From UBA1181 sp963654355 (GTDB taxonomy: Bacteria; Bacteroidota; Bacteroidia; Bacteroidales; Paludibacteraceae), in assembly GCA_963654355.1 (NCBI GenBank), contig CAVKBM010000003.1:17063-81062 (forward strand): DNA of 64,000 bases, in the 5' to 3' direction. Below are positions 15,680-26,003 of this stretch, piece after piece. Position numbers and translations under genes: made by a program. How positions within the stretch are numbered: the stretch's first letter is position 1; every line of letters begins with the position of its first letter. The notes beneath the pieces were generated by a model, which saw nothing but the letters and a program-made list of their open reading frames with translations, was not told the origin of the DNA and did not search any database.

Positions 15680-18600
15680 ATGTTGAAAAATACAATTTTA
15701 GACTTGTTTGGCAAAATCATAGATTTCTCTAAAATATTGATTGGGTGCGCTTTGATTGTTGCACCATTTGGAGCTTGGGCTCAGGCGGAACTGCCGTTGA
15801 ATGTGACGGAATCAACGTTTAATGATGAAAGTATCATTACGACTGCATACGAACAGAATGATGATACAGATAAACCTTATTGGAATAGTGATCAGGGTGG
15901 AATCCAGGTTGGGGATGCTAACATCCTTAGTAATCATGGAGGTTGGAATTGGGGCGAGAAGTTTGTGTATATATACTTCAAAAATGTTCCAGACTCTTTG
16001 TACTTTGTGGGTTCAAGCCAATCCGAGTCTACTGGTCCTAAAATTAAATTGTTGAAGTATAAACCTCAGGTGTGGAGAGTCGCCCAGAGTCCTAATGGTA
16101 GTTCGTGGACGGTAACTACTTTAGATAGTACCTGTTCTACACAGTGTGACGATCACTATTTTAATGTGAAATTGGAAAATACGACTCGTGTTGTTCGACT
16201 TTCATATGTGGGAAATTTGCGCGCTTGGTTCAAGAATATACGTATTACTGCAAAATACTATGATTTGCAGGCAATTTTGGATGGCGTGGAAATTAAAAAT
16301 GAAAAAGTAAGACCATACGATCCGATTAGTGTTGAGGTAGAGAAGAAAGATTGTTATACGGTGGTATGGAATCAAGAGATTCCTGAGACAATGCCAGAAA
16401 GTAATTTGTTGCTTGTTGGTAATAATACTATTAACAAAGAAACCATCAACCTAAAAGTTACCAATTCCGATTTAGGTGTTACACTTGAGGATTATTCTAA
16501 AACTTTTGATTGTGGTTCTAATATTGAGGTCGATGGCCCTTCTCAGAAAGGTTACACTTTTCAGGGTTGGTCGCCTGAATTGCCGGAGGTGGCTTCGGAT
16601 GCTATCAATGGGAATACCTATACGGCTCAATGGTTGCACAATGAATATAGATTCGTGGTCTACACGACAGATGTGGATTCGACTGTGGAGGTGAAGCATT
16701 ATGGAGATGAGATCTTGCTTGCAGCCCCTGCTCGAACAGGCTATGTCTTTAAAGGATGGGATGTGAGCGTGCCTGCGACAATGCCTTTGGGCGATGTTAC
16801 GATTCACGCAAAGTGGAGTTTGGATCAATATGAATTGATTCTCAATAAGGGATTGGATTTCAACCCCAAGGCGGATACTATCACTTACGACTATACGGAG
16901 AAGGTCTCTGTGAAGGATCTTTCACATGAGGGTTATGACTTCAAAGGATGGGATCCTGCCTTGCCAGAGACAATGCCTGCCAACGATGTTGAGGCCACGG
17001 CTCAATGGCAAATCCAAGAATACCGCTATGTGATTTACACTACCGACGATGATTCGACTGTTGAAATAAAAGAATATAATGAGAAATTGGAGGAATTGGA
17101 GGACCCCGCTCGTCGTGAGGGCTACACCTTCAAGGGTTGGGATGTAGAACAACCAACTAACATGCCTGCTAAGGATTTGATTATCAAAGCGATTTGGGAA
17201 CTGAACACTCGCACGATCACCCTGAAGGTGGACGATGAAGAGTATCTCTCTCAATCATTCAAATATGGTGCGGATGTTAAACTGAAAGGATACACGGATC
17301 CAAAGAAGGATGGTTACACTTTCGTGGGCTGGAACGATGAGATTCCGACGACCATGCCTGATAAAGACATCGTTTTGGATGCGCAATTTGAAATCAATGA
17401 ATATCGTGTGGTTTGGGTGAACGATCCAGATGACATGACGCTCAACGATACCATATACTATAATTATGGTGCGAAAGTGGGTAGGATGAGCGACCCTGAA
17501 AAGACAGGCTACACCTTTAAAGGATGGAGCGAGGAAGTGCCAGAAACGATGCCTGCCAAGAACATCACCTTTATTTCTCAGTGGAATGTTAACTCTTATA
17601 GTCTCATCTTTAAAGTAGATGGTTCTGTTTTTGTAAAGCAGTCATACGACTATAATGCGGTAATCGACTATTCTTCCGTCTCAAATCCAAAGAAGACAGG
17701 TTTCTTCTTCTTAGGTTGGGGTGATGGTCTTCCAACGGTTATGCCTGATCATGATGTGGAACTGACTGCGAACTGGTCGGCTAACGCCTACGCATTTATC
17801 GTGGTTTATGATGAAGCCGACCCTTCACTGAACGATACCACCTATTATGAGTATCAAACCGAACTTCCAACTTTGAAGACACCTGAAAAGACAGGTTATT
17901 CGTTCAGAGGATGGGATGTGAAAGTGCCAGAGACGATGCCAGACAATGACTTGGTTATCACTGCACAATGGACTATCAATGATTATGTCTTGACGACGTT
18001 GGTCAACTGTAAACCTACGGAATACAGATATACCTACGGCGATGCAGTTTCTATTGCCGATCCTTTTGAAGTAGGATATCAATTTAAAGGATGGCGACAA
18101 GAAGTGCCAACCACAATGCCTGGTCGGAACGTGTTGATTGTTGCTAATATGGAGTTACTCAAATACAACTTTATCACTGTTGTTGATGAGGTTCGCGACA
18201 CAACAGTTTACGATTATACCGCAGTGATTGAAACACCTGCTTCTCCAGAGAAAGAAGGATTCACATTCGCAGGTTGGAGTGGAGAGATTCCTGAAACAAT
18301 GCCTGCCGAAGACGTTACGATTTCTGCAAAGTGGACTCGTAATTCATACAATATCTATTTCGTGAATGATGGCGATACCATTGAACAGCGTGTTTATCCA
18401 TACGAGGATGAAATATCTGTTCCTGTAGAACCTTCAAAAACAGGATTTACTTTTGCAGGTTGGTATGATGCGAATGGAGATGAAGTGCCTGCGACCATGC
18501 CTGCGGAAGACTTAACTTTCGAGGCAACTTGGGATATTAACACCTACTACTTCGTAACCATTGTTGATGATGATACTACGGATAGGAAATATAGCTTTGG

Positions 18601-20560
18601 AGCGGAAATAGCAGTGCCTGAAAGTCCATCAAAAACAGGTTATACATTCTATAAATGGGATAAGACAATTCCAAAGATGATGCCTGCTTATAACGACACC
18701 ATTGTCGCCTTGTGGAAAATCAACTCCTATACGGTCAATTGGGTGGTTGACGACGACACAACTTCTGTGTCCTACGAATATGGCGCATCCATTGAAAAAA
18801 TTAAGGACCCAGAGAAAGAGGGCTACTCGTTTGAAGGTTGGAACAAGACTGTCGCTTCAACGATGCCAGCAGGCGATTTGACCTATGTCGCAGAGTTCTC
18901 AATCAACACATATAGAGTCTATGTAACTGTTGAGGGTAAAACGGACTCTACGAAATATACGTTTGGCGAGTCGGTAGAAGTGCCTGATGATCCTGTAAAA
19001 GAGGGCTTCATATTCAATGGTTGGAGCGAAGATTTCCCTATGACGATGCCAGCTCATGATGTCAGAATTGAAGCTTCTTTTGCTCGTGAGACGTACGAGA
19101 TTATCGCAATTGCCGAGAGTGATACATTCTACTACGAATTTGCGTACGAGGAGAAAATCAAAAACATAATTGCTCCATCTGTAACAGGAAAGATTTTTGA
19201 CCATTGGGAACCAGATATTCCAGAGACAATGCCTGCCTACGGATTCTATCTCCGTGCAATCTACAAATCACAAGATGTTGTGTTGGTTGAAAAGGTGGAT
19301 GATGAAACCAATATTCATTACTACAAATACGGAGAAGAGATAGTTTTGCCGACAGACCCTGAGAAGGAAGGCTATACGTTTACAGGATGGATGCCTGAGT
19401 ATCCGACGATCATGCCAGACACAAACGTGATTGTTGAGGCTCAATTTGAAATCAACTCATACAACTTCACAGTCATTGTAGATGATGATACGACGACAAC
19501 GGTATATGAATATGGCGCAGATGTTATCGCTCCTGAAAATCCAGTGAAGGTGGGTCATGACTTTGAAAAATGGAATGTGGAGATTCCAAAGACTATGCCT
19601 GCAAAAGATGTAACGATAAAGGCAGTGTTCTCTTGCAATGCTTTCGATTTCACTGTGAATGCCAATGATGACAAAACGGTTACCTCATACAGATATGGTG
19701 AAGAAGTGGTTGCTCCAGAAGATCCAACTCGTGAGGGCTATACATTCACAGGTTGGGATGCTGAAATCCCTGTGACGATGCCAGATAGCAACGTAACCAT
19801 CAATGCTTTGTGGACTATCAACCGATATGCTGTAATCTATATTGACAGAAATGATACCGTCGCTGTTGATACGTTTGATTATAATGCGAAAATTGAGACT
19901 GTTTCAGTGGGCGACCGAGAGGGCTATACTTTCAGTGGATGGGGAAGTGTTCCATCAACTATGCCTGCTAAAGATTTAACACTTAATGCAGTATGGACGG
20001 TGGAGACATATGATTTCATCTATGCAACCACCAAGAAAACGGTTATGGTCAGTTATTCGTATGGCGACTCTATCAAGATGCCACCGACTCCGAGTCGAAA
20101 AGGTTATACTTTTGATGGTTGGAGTGCGGAAATTCCTGCGACCATGCCTGCCCATGACGTGAAGGTGAATGCAGTATGGGTAGCAAACACTTATACTGTA
20201 ACGATGAATGTTGACGGTGTGACAAAATCTCAGACTTTTGTGTATGGTGATTCCATTGTCTTGGATAAACAGTCGAAGTATGGATATGTGTTCAAAGGTT
20301 GGGAAGAGTATTTACCAGAGACGATGCCTGCACACGACTTGACACTCACGGCAAAGTTCAAAGCCAAAGGGAATCTGATAGTTTACTCGGACAATGGTAA
20401 AGTTTATGTGACGGGAATCCCAGAGAGTGCGGATGTCCTTGTGGTGGATGTCTTGGGGCGAGTCATTTATAGAGGAAAAGAGAGAGAGTTCAACTTTAAC
20501 GTGGGGGATGTTTTCATAGTGAAGAGCGTAGGACAAGAGAAGAAAATATTAGTTAAGTAA
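15680..20560 (+). CDS. Giant secreted InlB-type (Listeria-Bacteroides) repeat protein
   Basis: A protein of 1626 residues. The first ~34 residues are a signal peptide ending AFGAWAQ-like (PFGAWAQAE). Residues ~35-200 form a beta-rich head of unknown family. From ~285 to ~1560 there are about 21 tandem units of ~60 residues with the core EGYTFKGWDxxIPETMPAxD followed by a beta-strand ending in AxW; a further weak unit precedes them. This is the List_Bact_rpt (InlB B-repeat) fold, used for extended cell-surface stalks. The last ~60 residues (VYVTGIPESADVLVVDVLGR, then IVKSVGQEKKILVK) resemble a type IX secretion sorting domain. A role in adhesion is inferred. It lies alone between its own promoter and a terminator, next to but not in the sus operon. 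Confidence 0.85.
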   Translation: MLKNTILDLFGKIIDFSKILIGCALIVAPFGAWAQAELPLNVTESTFNDESIITTAYEQNDDTDKPYWNSDQGGIQVGDANILSNHGGWNWGEKFVYIYFKNVPDSLYFVGSSQSESTGPKIKLLKYKPQVWRVAQSPNGSSWTVTTLDSTCSTQCDDHYFNVKLENTTRVVRLSYVGNLRAWFKNIRITAKYYDLQAILDGVEIKNEKVRPYDPISVEVEKKDCYTVVWNQEIPETMPESNLLLVGNNTINKETINLKVTNSDLGVTLEDYSKTFDCGSNIEVDGPSQKGYTFQGWSPELPEVASDAINGNTYTAQWLHNEYRFVVYTTDVDSTVEVKHYGDEILLAAPARTGYVFKGWDVSVPATMPLGDVTIHAKWSLDQYELILNKGLDFNPKADTITYDYTEKVSVKDLSHEGYDFKGWDPALPETMPANDVEATAQWQIQEYRYVIYTTDDDSTVEIKEYNEKLEELEDPARREGYTFKGWDVEQPTNMPAKDLIIKAIWELNTRTITLKVDDEEYLSQSFKYGADVKLKGYTDPKKDGYTFVGWNDEIPTTMPDKDIVLDAQFEINEYRVVWVNDPDDMTLNDTIYYNYGAKVGRMSDPEKTGYTFKGWSEEVPETMPAKNITFISQWNVNSYSLIFKVDGSVFVKQSYDYNAVIDYSSVSNPKKTGFFFLGWGDGLPTVMPDHDVELTANWSANAYAFIVVYDEADPSLNDTTYYEYQTELPTLKTPEKTGYSFRGWDVKVPETMPDNDLVITAQWTINDYVLTTLVNCKPTEYRYTYGDAVSIADPFEVGYQFKGWRQEVPTTMPGRNVLIVANMELLKYNFITVVDEVRDTTVYDYTAVIETPASPEKEGFTFAGWSGEIPETMPAEDVTISAKWTRNSYNIYFVNDGDTIEQRVYPYEDEISVPVEPSKTGFTFAGWYDANGDEVPATMPAEDLTFEATWDINTYYFVTIVDDDTTDRKYSFGAEIAVPESPSKTGYTFYKWDKTIPKMMPAYNDTIVALWKINSYTVNWVVDDDTTSVSYEYGASIEKIKDPEKEGYSFEGWNKTVASTMPAGDLTYVAEFSINTYRVYVTVEGKTDSTKYTFGESVEVPDDPVKEGFIFNGWSEDFPMTMPAHDVRIEASFARETYEIIAIAESDTFYYEFAYEEKIKNIIAPSVTGKIFDHWEPDIPETMPAYGFYLRAIYKSQDVVLVEKVDDETNIHYYKYGEEIVLPTDPEKEGYTFTGWMPEYPTIMPDTNVIVEAQFEINSYNFTVIVDDDTTTTVYEYGADVIAPENPVKVGHDFEKWNVEIPKTMPAKDVTIKAVFSCNAFDFTVNANDDKTVTSYRYGEEVVAPEDPTREGYTFTGWDAEIPVTMPDSNVTINALWTINRYAVIYIDRNDTVAVDTFDYNAKIETVSVGDREGYTFSGWGSVPSTMPAKDLTLNAVWTVETYDFIYATTKKTVMVSYSYGDSIKMPPTPSRKGYTFDGWSAEIPATMPAHDVKVNAVWVANTYTVTMNVDGVTKSQTFVYGDSIVLDKQSKYGYVFKGWEEYLPETMPAHDLTLTAKFKAKGNLIVYSDNGKVYVTGIPESADVLVVDVLGRVIYRGKEREFNFNVGDVFIVKSVGQEKKILVK
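16540..20365 (+). repeat. About 21 tandem ~180-bp units encoding InlB-type repeats
   Basis: Each unit encodes a GYxFxGW motif followed 7-9 residues later by TMPxxD. Units diverge at DNA level, so the array is old rather than freshly amplified; the most aberrant are the unit with KTGKIFDHWEPDIPETMPA and the one with an insertion, GWYDANGDEVPATMPA. Confidence 0.85.
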
Positions 20561-20577
20561 AAATTAACATAGCATAG

Positions 20578-20621
20578 AAGAAAGCGAGAAGTCATAAAAA
20601 TTTCTCGCTTTCTTGTTTGTG
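20578..20621 (+). terminator. Intrinsic terminator of the InlB-repeat gene
   Basis: A 13-base stem AAGAAAGCGAGAA (20578-20590) with TTCTCGCTTTCTT (20602-20614), then a T-rich tail GTTTGT. Confidence 0.75.
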
Positions 20622-20672
20622 GAATATTGTTTAGCCCCAATGAATGTTAAGCATTTTTAGCGAAAAAATGGC

Positions 20673-20701
20673 TTGTATTTACTTTTTTTAAGTTACATTT
20701 G
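20673..20701 (+). promoter_or_regulatory. Putative promoter of the susC operon
   Basis: TTG (20673-20675) and TACATTTG (20694-20701) are 18 bases apart and fit the Bacteroidetes -33/-7 pattern. The leader to the susC start would be about 70 bases. Confidence 0.65.
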
Positions 20702-20776
20702 CGCTAAACTTTGTTCATTGGCGATAGAGTTTACGTGTAGAATATTAATTCACATAAATAATAGTCAAAAAGAAAA

Positions 20777-23700
20777 ATGAGAAGATTTTTGTTGTCTTTA
20801 GCAGCGCTCTTCACTTGTTACACTTTGATGGCGGAAAGAACCATCAAGGGTAAAGTCTCCGATTCGGGAGGCGCATTGCCAAGTGCGAGCGTGATGATCC
20901 AAGGAACGACGAAAGGTGTTCCTACGGATTTTGACGGAAATTATTCGATTTCTGTTGAGAATGGAGACGTGTTAGAGATCTCTTACATGGGATACTCCAC
21001 GAAAACCATTAAGGTCACAGCGAAAACTCCAAGTGTTTTAAACATCACAATGGAGGAAGATGCTCAGATGTTGGAAGACGTCGTCGTTGAAGTCGGTTAC
21101 GGAAAAATGCGTAAGTCAGACTTGACAGGATCTCTTTCATCAGTTAACGAGGATGCTTTGAAATCTACAAGTTCTGTTTCTGTAGACCAAGCATTGCAAG
21201 GACGTGTGTCTGGTGTGCAGGTGTCTGCTTCATCAGGTCAGCCTGGAGCCGAGTCTTCTGTGCGTATCCGTGGTACATCTACTTTGACTGGTAACTCTTC
21301 TCCTCTTTATGTTGTAGATGGTATGCCTATCGGTGGTGGTAAGCAAAGTACGGGTTCTAACCCCTTGGCTGCTATCAACCCTGCAGACATCGTATCTATG
21401 GAAGTCTTGAAGGATGCGTCTGCAACAGCTATTTATGGTTCTCGTGCGGCAAACGGTGTCATCATGATTACCACTAAGAAGGGTAGCGATGCTCAATCAA
21501 AGGTTTCTTACTCTGGATCATTCTCAGTTTCTTCTGTTGGAAAGAGCGACAGATTGGATTTGATGGATTTGCAAGAGTATGCAAGCTTCTACACAGATCC
21601 TACTGTTATGTCTGCGTTTAAAGTGGCTTCAGCCGATGCTGAGTTAAAGGCAGCAGCTTTGGTAGGTGGTAAGGGTACCGATTGGCAAGATGAAATCTAT
21701 CGTTCTGCTATCAGCCACAGCCACCAGGTTTCTGTTACAGGTGGTAACAAAGAAACACAGTTCGCTTTCTCTTTGGGTTATATGAATCAGAATGGTGTTA
21801 TCATCAACACTGACTTCCAACGTTTCAACGGTCGTTTCAACTTGGAGAACCAAACTAAGAAATGGTTGCGTACAGGTATCAACTTGGCTTATACTCATAT
21901 CACTCAAACTAAGCAAAAAGGTTTTGAGTTGTCTGATGATAACTCTTTGAATGGTATCGGTGTGGGTGGTGCAACTGATGAGGCTATCTTCGTTCAGTCT
22001 TTGATTTCAAAACCTTCTACTGCTCCAACTGATTTTGACGGAAATTACACAGAGTTAGGTTCAGAGTCTTCTGAAATTAAAACTAACCCTGTTCGTGATG
22101 CTAACTACTCTCCAATCTACGTTACTAAGAACAATGTTTTGGGTAATGTGTTCGCTAACATTGATTTCACTAAAGACCTCTCTTGGCGTAATGAATTCGG
22201 TGTTGACTATACCAACGCTGAGGAGCAGCAATTCGTTCCTTCACAGGCAAATGCAGGTAATACTCAAGAGTTCATCGAGCGTCAAAATATGTACTGGCGT
22301 TTTTCTTCTACTTTGAACTACGGTACAAACTTTGGCGTGTCTAAGAAACACCGTTTCGGTGCGATGTTGGGTTACGAGGCTTGGCAGGCAACTTGGAGCG
22401 GTTACGATATGACAAAGGCTAACTACTTGGATGATAACTTGTTCGTAGACAAGAAATACCAAAACACTAACCTTGGTGAGGTTCAAAATATCACTGGTTA
22501 CAAAGGTGCTCAGGCTATGATGTCTGCTTTCGCTCGTTTGAACTACAACTATGATGAAAGATACTTGATTACTGCGACTGGTCGTTTCGATGGTTCGTCA
22601 ACTTTGGCTAAGGAAAATCGTTGGGGCTTCTTCCCTTCATTCGCTTTGGCTTGGCGTGCAGACCAAGAGTCATTCATTAAAGACAACGACAATGTTCGTA
22701 AGGTGATTTCTTCTTTGAAGGTTCGTGCAGGTTACGGACAAACTGGTAACGCTGGTTCTAACATGGGTTATTTGCCATACTACAAGCAGGTTCGTGGTTT
22801 GAACGGTAACGGTATCACTTACGGTACTTGGTTGAACAATGATTTGATTTGGGAGACAAACTGGCAGGTGAACGGTGGTGTTGATATCAGTTTCATGCGT
22901 CGTGATCGTATCTCATTGACATTTGATGCATTCTACAAACAAAACAACGATTTGATTGTTAAGGCTGAGCCTGGTGCTACTTTGGCTTCTACTTCTGACA
23001 CTTACTTGTACACAGGTATTCCTGATATCAACGCAGGTTCAATGAAGAACGCTGGATTCGATATTACGTTGACAACTATCAATATCGACAAGCAGTTGGG
23101 CGACCACAACTTCACTTGGACAACAGACGTAAACTTCTCATTGGTACGTAACGAGGTTTTGAAATTGCAATCTGATTCAACTTCTTTGAATGGTAACCAA
23201 TACTTCAAGGCTGCAACAAGAACTTACTGTAAGTCTATGGTAGGTCATGCTCCAGGTTTATTCTATGGTTACAAGACAGACGGAATCATTCAAAACACTC
23301 AACAGTTGAATGCAGTAAAGCGTTTTGATGGTACTGAAGTGGGTGATATTAACTACGTTGATATCAACTCAGATGGTAAGATTGACGAAAGCGATAAGAC
23401 ATTTATTGGAGATCCTAACCCAGACTTCACATTCGGTATGAACAATACTTTGTCTTGGGGCCCTTGGTCATTCAACATCTTCATCGCCGGTTCTTACGGA
23501 AACGATGTTTACAACTTGCTTCGTTCTAAGTTGGAAGGTATGGACCGTTCTAACATCAACCAATTGGCTACAGTGTTAGACTATGCGAAAGTTGCTACAG
23601 ATGCTGACGGTAACAAGTATGTTGTTAACTCAAATACCAACATGCCTCGTCCAAACTCAACTGCCAATGGTAGTGATGACGCCAATACAGTGTCAGACCG

Positions 23701-23953
23701 TTACGTTGAGGATGCTTCATTCTTGAGAATTCAGTCAGTAGGACTTTCTTACACATTGCCTAAGCGTTGTACTGAGAAGATGCATATGAGCAACTTCAAG
23801 TTGTCTTTCAACGTACAAAACGTTGCAACTTTCACAAATTACTCTGGAATGAATCCTGAGGTCTCTAATAGCAGCGCAATTCTCCAAGGTGTTGACGCCG
23901 GTGGTTATCCATTGCCACGTCAGTTTGTCGTTGGTTTGAATTTCGACTTCTAA
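20777..23953 (+). CDS. SusC/RagA-family TonB-linked outer membrane protein
   Basis: A TonB-dependent transporter of 1058 residues. A signal peptide (FLLSLAALFTCYTLMAE) is followed by the carboxypeptidase-regulatory-like domain (TIKGKVSDSGGALPSASVMI), a TonB-box-like segment (EDVVVEVGYGKMRKSDLTGS), the plug (VEVLKDASATAIYGSRAANG) and a 22-strand barrel ending in FVVGLNFDF with a terminal Phe. SusC proteins import oligosaccharides (or peptides) across the outer membrane, with SusD as a lid. The codon choice is strongly biased to few codons (GCT, GGT, CGT, AAC), typical of high expression. It is the first gene of a three-gene operon. The substrate cannot be read from the sequence; RagA-like peptide import is also possible. 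Confidence 0.95.
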   Translation: MRRFLLSLAALFTCYTLMAERTIKGKVSDSGGALPSASVMIQGTTKGVPTDFDGNYSISVENGDVLEISYMGYSTKTIKVTAKTPSVLNITMEEDAQMLEDVVVEVGYGKMRKSDLTGSLSSVNEDALKSTSSVSVDQALQGRVSGVQVSASSGQPGAESSVRIRGTSTLTGNSSPLYVVDGMPIGGGKQSTGSNPLAAINPADIVSMEVLKDASATAIYGSRAANGVIMITTKKGSDAQSKVSYSGSFSVSSVGKSDRLDLMDLQEYASFYTDPTVMSAFKVASADAELKAAALVGGKGTDWQDEIYRSAISHSHQVSVTGGNKETQFAFSLGYMNQNGVIINTDFQRFNGRFNLENQTKKWLRTGINLAYTHITQTKQKGFELSDDNSLNGIGVGGATDEAIFVQSLISKPSTAPTDFDGNYTELGSESSEIKTNPVRDANYSPIYVTKNNVLGNVFANIDFTKDLSWRNEFGVDYTNAEEQQFVPSQANAGNTQEFIERQNMYWRFSSTLNYGTNFGVSKKHRFGAMLGYEAWQATWSGYDMTKANYLDDNLFVDKKYQNTNLGEVQNITGYKGAQAMMSAFARLNYNYDERYLITATGRFDGSSTLAKENRWGFFPSFALAWRADQESFIKDNDNVRKVISSLKVRAGYGQTGNAGSNMGYLPYYKQVRGLNGNGITYGTWLNNDLIWETNWQVNGGVDISFMRRDRISLTFDAFYKQNNDLIVKAEPGATLASTSDTYLYTGIPDINAGSMKNAGFDITLTTINIDKQLGDHNFTWTTDVNFSLVRNEVLKLQSDSTSLNGNQYFKAATRTYCKSMVGHAPGLFYGYKTDGIIQNTQQLNAVKRFDGTEVGDINYVDINSDGKIDESDKTFIGDPNPDFTFGMNNTLSWGPWSFNIFIAGSYGNDVYNLLRSKLEGMDRSNINQLATVLDYAKVATDADGNKYVVNSNTNMPRPNSTANGSDDANTVSDRYVEDASFLRIQSVGLSYTLPKRCTEKMHMSNFKLSFNVQNVATFTNYSGMNPEVSNSSAILQGVDAGGYPLPRQFVVGLNFDF

Positions 23954-23984
23954 TTTTGTGTAACAATTTTCAGGTTAAATCAGT

Positions 23985-25976
23985 ATGAATTTCGGAAATT
24001 TAAAATACAAATCTTTGCTTTTAGGTGTCGGGGCTTCTATGCTCATGGCCACCTCTTGTAAGGATTTCTTGGATGTCGATATTTACGACAACTATTCTCC
24101 GTCTACATTGTCGTCTAAGTCTGCTTACCAGAGTCTTACGACGACTCTCTACGGAGGTTACAAATGGTTCCAGTATGAAAGTAAGTTCTCTTGGTGTGTG
24201 AACGAGGGTATTCCTGGTGTTTTGTTCAACATCAACGACCAAGAGGGTGCGCTTTTCAAACTCTCTATCGGTGAGGATAACCCTATCTTGAAGGAAGGTT
24301 ACACTTCTTTGTATAGTGGTGTTATCGCACATGCGAATGCTGTCATTAAGACTGTCGAGTCTGCTTCTGTTCCAAGTGATATGACAAGAGCAGAGATGGA
24401 TGCAGTTTTGGGTGAGGCAAAACTTTTCAGAGGTTACGCTCACTTCTTGGCAACAGAGTATTTCGGTGAAACTCCTTTGGTATTAAATACAGAAACTGAT
24501 ATTTCAGGAAATGTTTCTTTGCCGGTCGTTTCTCGTAGAACTCTGTATGCTGCGATTGAGAATGATTTGTTGGATGCGTACAATAAGCTTCCAGAGTCTA
24601 ATACTACTGATACTTGGAGAGCAACTAAGTATTCTGCAGCTGCCCTTTTGGCTAAGTTGTACTTGACTATGGCTTCTTGTCAGTCTGCTAACGCTGGTGC
24701 AGGTCTTACTTATCCATATATTTGTGATAATCCTGCCTCTTATTTGCAGTCTGCAAAGAAATATTTGAACGAAATCATTAATTCGGGAAAGTACTCTTTG
24801 GAGCCACACAAGACCATTTTCTCTGCTGATAATCGTGATGTTCCTACTGCTGAAACTATTTTCGCTCTCTATTGGAAATCTGGTGCTTACGGTGAAGGTT
24901 CCGCTTATCAATCTCAGATTGCTGTAAGTTCTGATTGGTCTCCAGGCTCTGGTTGGGGTTCAGGTAAAGGTTTGACTTATACATTGTACAACTCATTCGA
25001 TGAGTCTGATGCTCGTAAAAAAGAACTTTGCTTCTACGTTGGAACTGGTTCTGGTAATGGTTATACTACTTACGACGGACGTGTTGGTTGGTATGGTTCT
25101 TCCTACAACGATATGAAGAAAGCAGGTACTGCACAGTTCGGTATGACAGGTAAGGATTTCCTTGCACAAGGTCAGCACTTGTTCAACAATGTAAAGAAGT
25201 ATATTTGGGGTGTTGATGGAACGTCTACTCACTCTTCTGGTATGTCAATTGACCGTCGTCAGGATATCATTCGTTACTCTGATGTATATATGATGTTGGC
25301 AGAAATAGCATTGTTGGAGGGTGGAGATGTAGCAGCCGCAAATGCAACTGCTGCAGATTACGTCAATAAGGTTTTGGATGCACATGGTGCACCGACTGTA
25401 GAAACTTTGTCATATTTCGAGGATCTTTCTTCCTCACACAAAGATTACGAAGAGTTTACATTTAACGTTACTGTATCTGATGGAAATGGAGGAAGTACGC
25501 AGAAGGATGTAACTGTAAAACCTTCCGACTGTGGTGTGTCAGCAATGTATCATAAGGCTATTCGTAAAGACTACTTGCAACAACGTCGTAAGGAGTTTGC
25601 TATGGAAGGCTCTGCATGGTTAGACTTGAAGCGTTTCTACTACTATAGTCCTGAGAACGCATATAAGTTTATGGAACAAATTGACCGTTCTTGCTCTATG
25701 ACAAATTCACCTGAGTTGTCAGGCTCAGAAGATCCTCAGTTACAGAACGAGAGAGGTTATGACCGTTTGGCTGTTGTGAATGCGGTTAATAAGAAATTGA
25801 AGGAAGAGTTCCCTGATGAGGGATATACTGTTGGTGATAGCGAAGTGGGTGTGTTTACCGCAGACTTCAACAACAACAACAGATGGTATTTGCCAATCCC
25901 TGCATCTGCTAAGTCGTACTTGAAGAGTGCACAGGATTTGTATGATCAAGTTAAGGCTGGTACGTATCCATATTAA
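23985..25976 (+). CDS. SusD/RagB-family outer membrane lipoprotein
   Basis: A lipoprotein of 663 residues with signal segment ending MATSCKDFLDVD; the FLDVD after the lipidated Cys is typical of SusD-like proteins. The N-terminal TPR-like region (EAKLFRGYAHFLATEYFGETP) is the hallmark RA.FRA..Y..L...FG.vP motif. The C-terminal part contains RRKEFAMEGSAWLDLKRF, the standard RRxEFAxEG..w.DL.R motif, and ends RWYLPIPASAKSYLKSAQD-like. It forms the hinged lid over the SusC barrel and binds the nutrient at the cell surface. It lies 31 bases behind susC in the same operon. At 663 residues it is somewhat longer than many SusD proteins (500-600). Confidence 0.95.
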   Translation: MNFGNLKYKSLLLGVGASMLMATSCKDFLDVDIYDNYSPSTLSSKSAYQSLTTTLYGGYKWFQYESKFSWCVNEGIPGVLFNINDQEGALFKLSIGEDNPILKEGYTSLYSGVIAHANAVIKTVESASVPSDMTRAEMDAVLGEAKLFRGYAHFLATEYFGETPLVLNTETDISGNVSLPVVSRRTLYAAIENDLLDAYNKLPESNTTDTWRATKYSAAALLAKLYLTMASCQSANAGAGLTYPYICDNPASYLQSAKKYLNEIINSGKYSLEPHKTIFSADNRDVPTAETIFALYWKSGAYGEGSAYQSQIAVSSDWSPGSGWGSGKGLTYTLYNSFDESDARKKELCFYVGTGSGNGYTTYDGRVGWYGSSYNDMKKAGTAQFGMTGKDFLAQGQHLFNNVKKYIWGVDGTSTHSSGMSIDRRQDIIRYSDVYMMLAEIALLEGGDVAAANATAADYVNKVLDAHGAPTVETLSYFEDLSSSHKDYEEFTFNVTVSDGNGGSTQKDVTVKPSDCGVSAMYHKAIRKDYLQQRRKEFAMEGSAWLDLKRFYYYSPENAYKFMEQIDRSCSMTNSPELSGSEDPQLQNERGYDRLAVVNAVNKKLKEEFPDEGYTVGDSEVGVFTADFNNNNRWYLPIPASAKSYLKSAQDLYDQVKAGTYPY

Positions 25977-26003
25977 TGTGTTCAATCATTTAATAGATAA
26001 ACA

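Noticed and set aside
16472..16828. 118-codon minus-strand frame in the repeat gene, and similar frames at 16922 and 18899
   Set aside because: They recur because the repeats of the sense gene recur; antisense shadows without independent signals.
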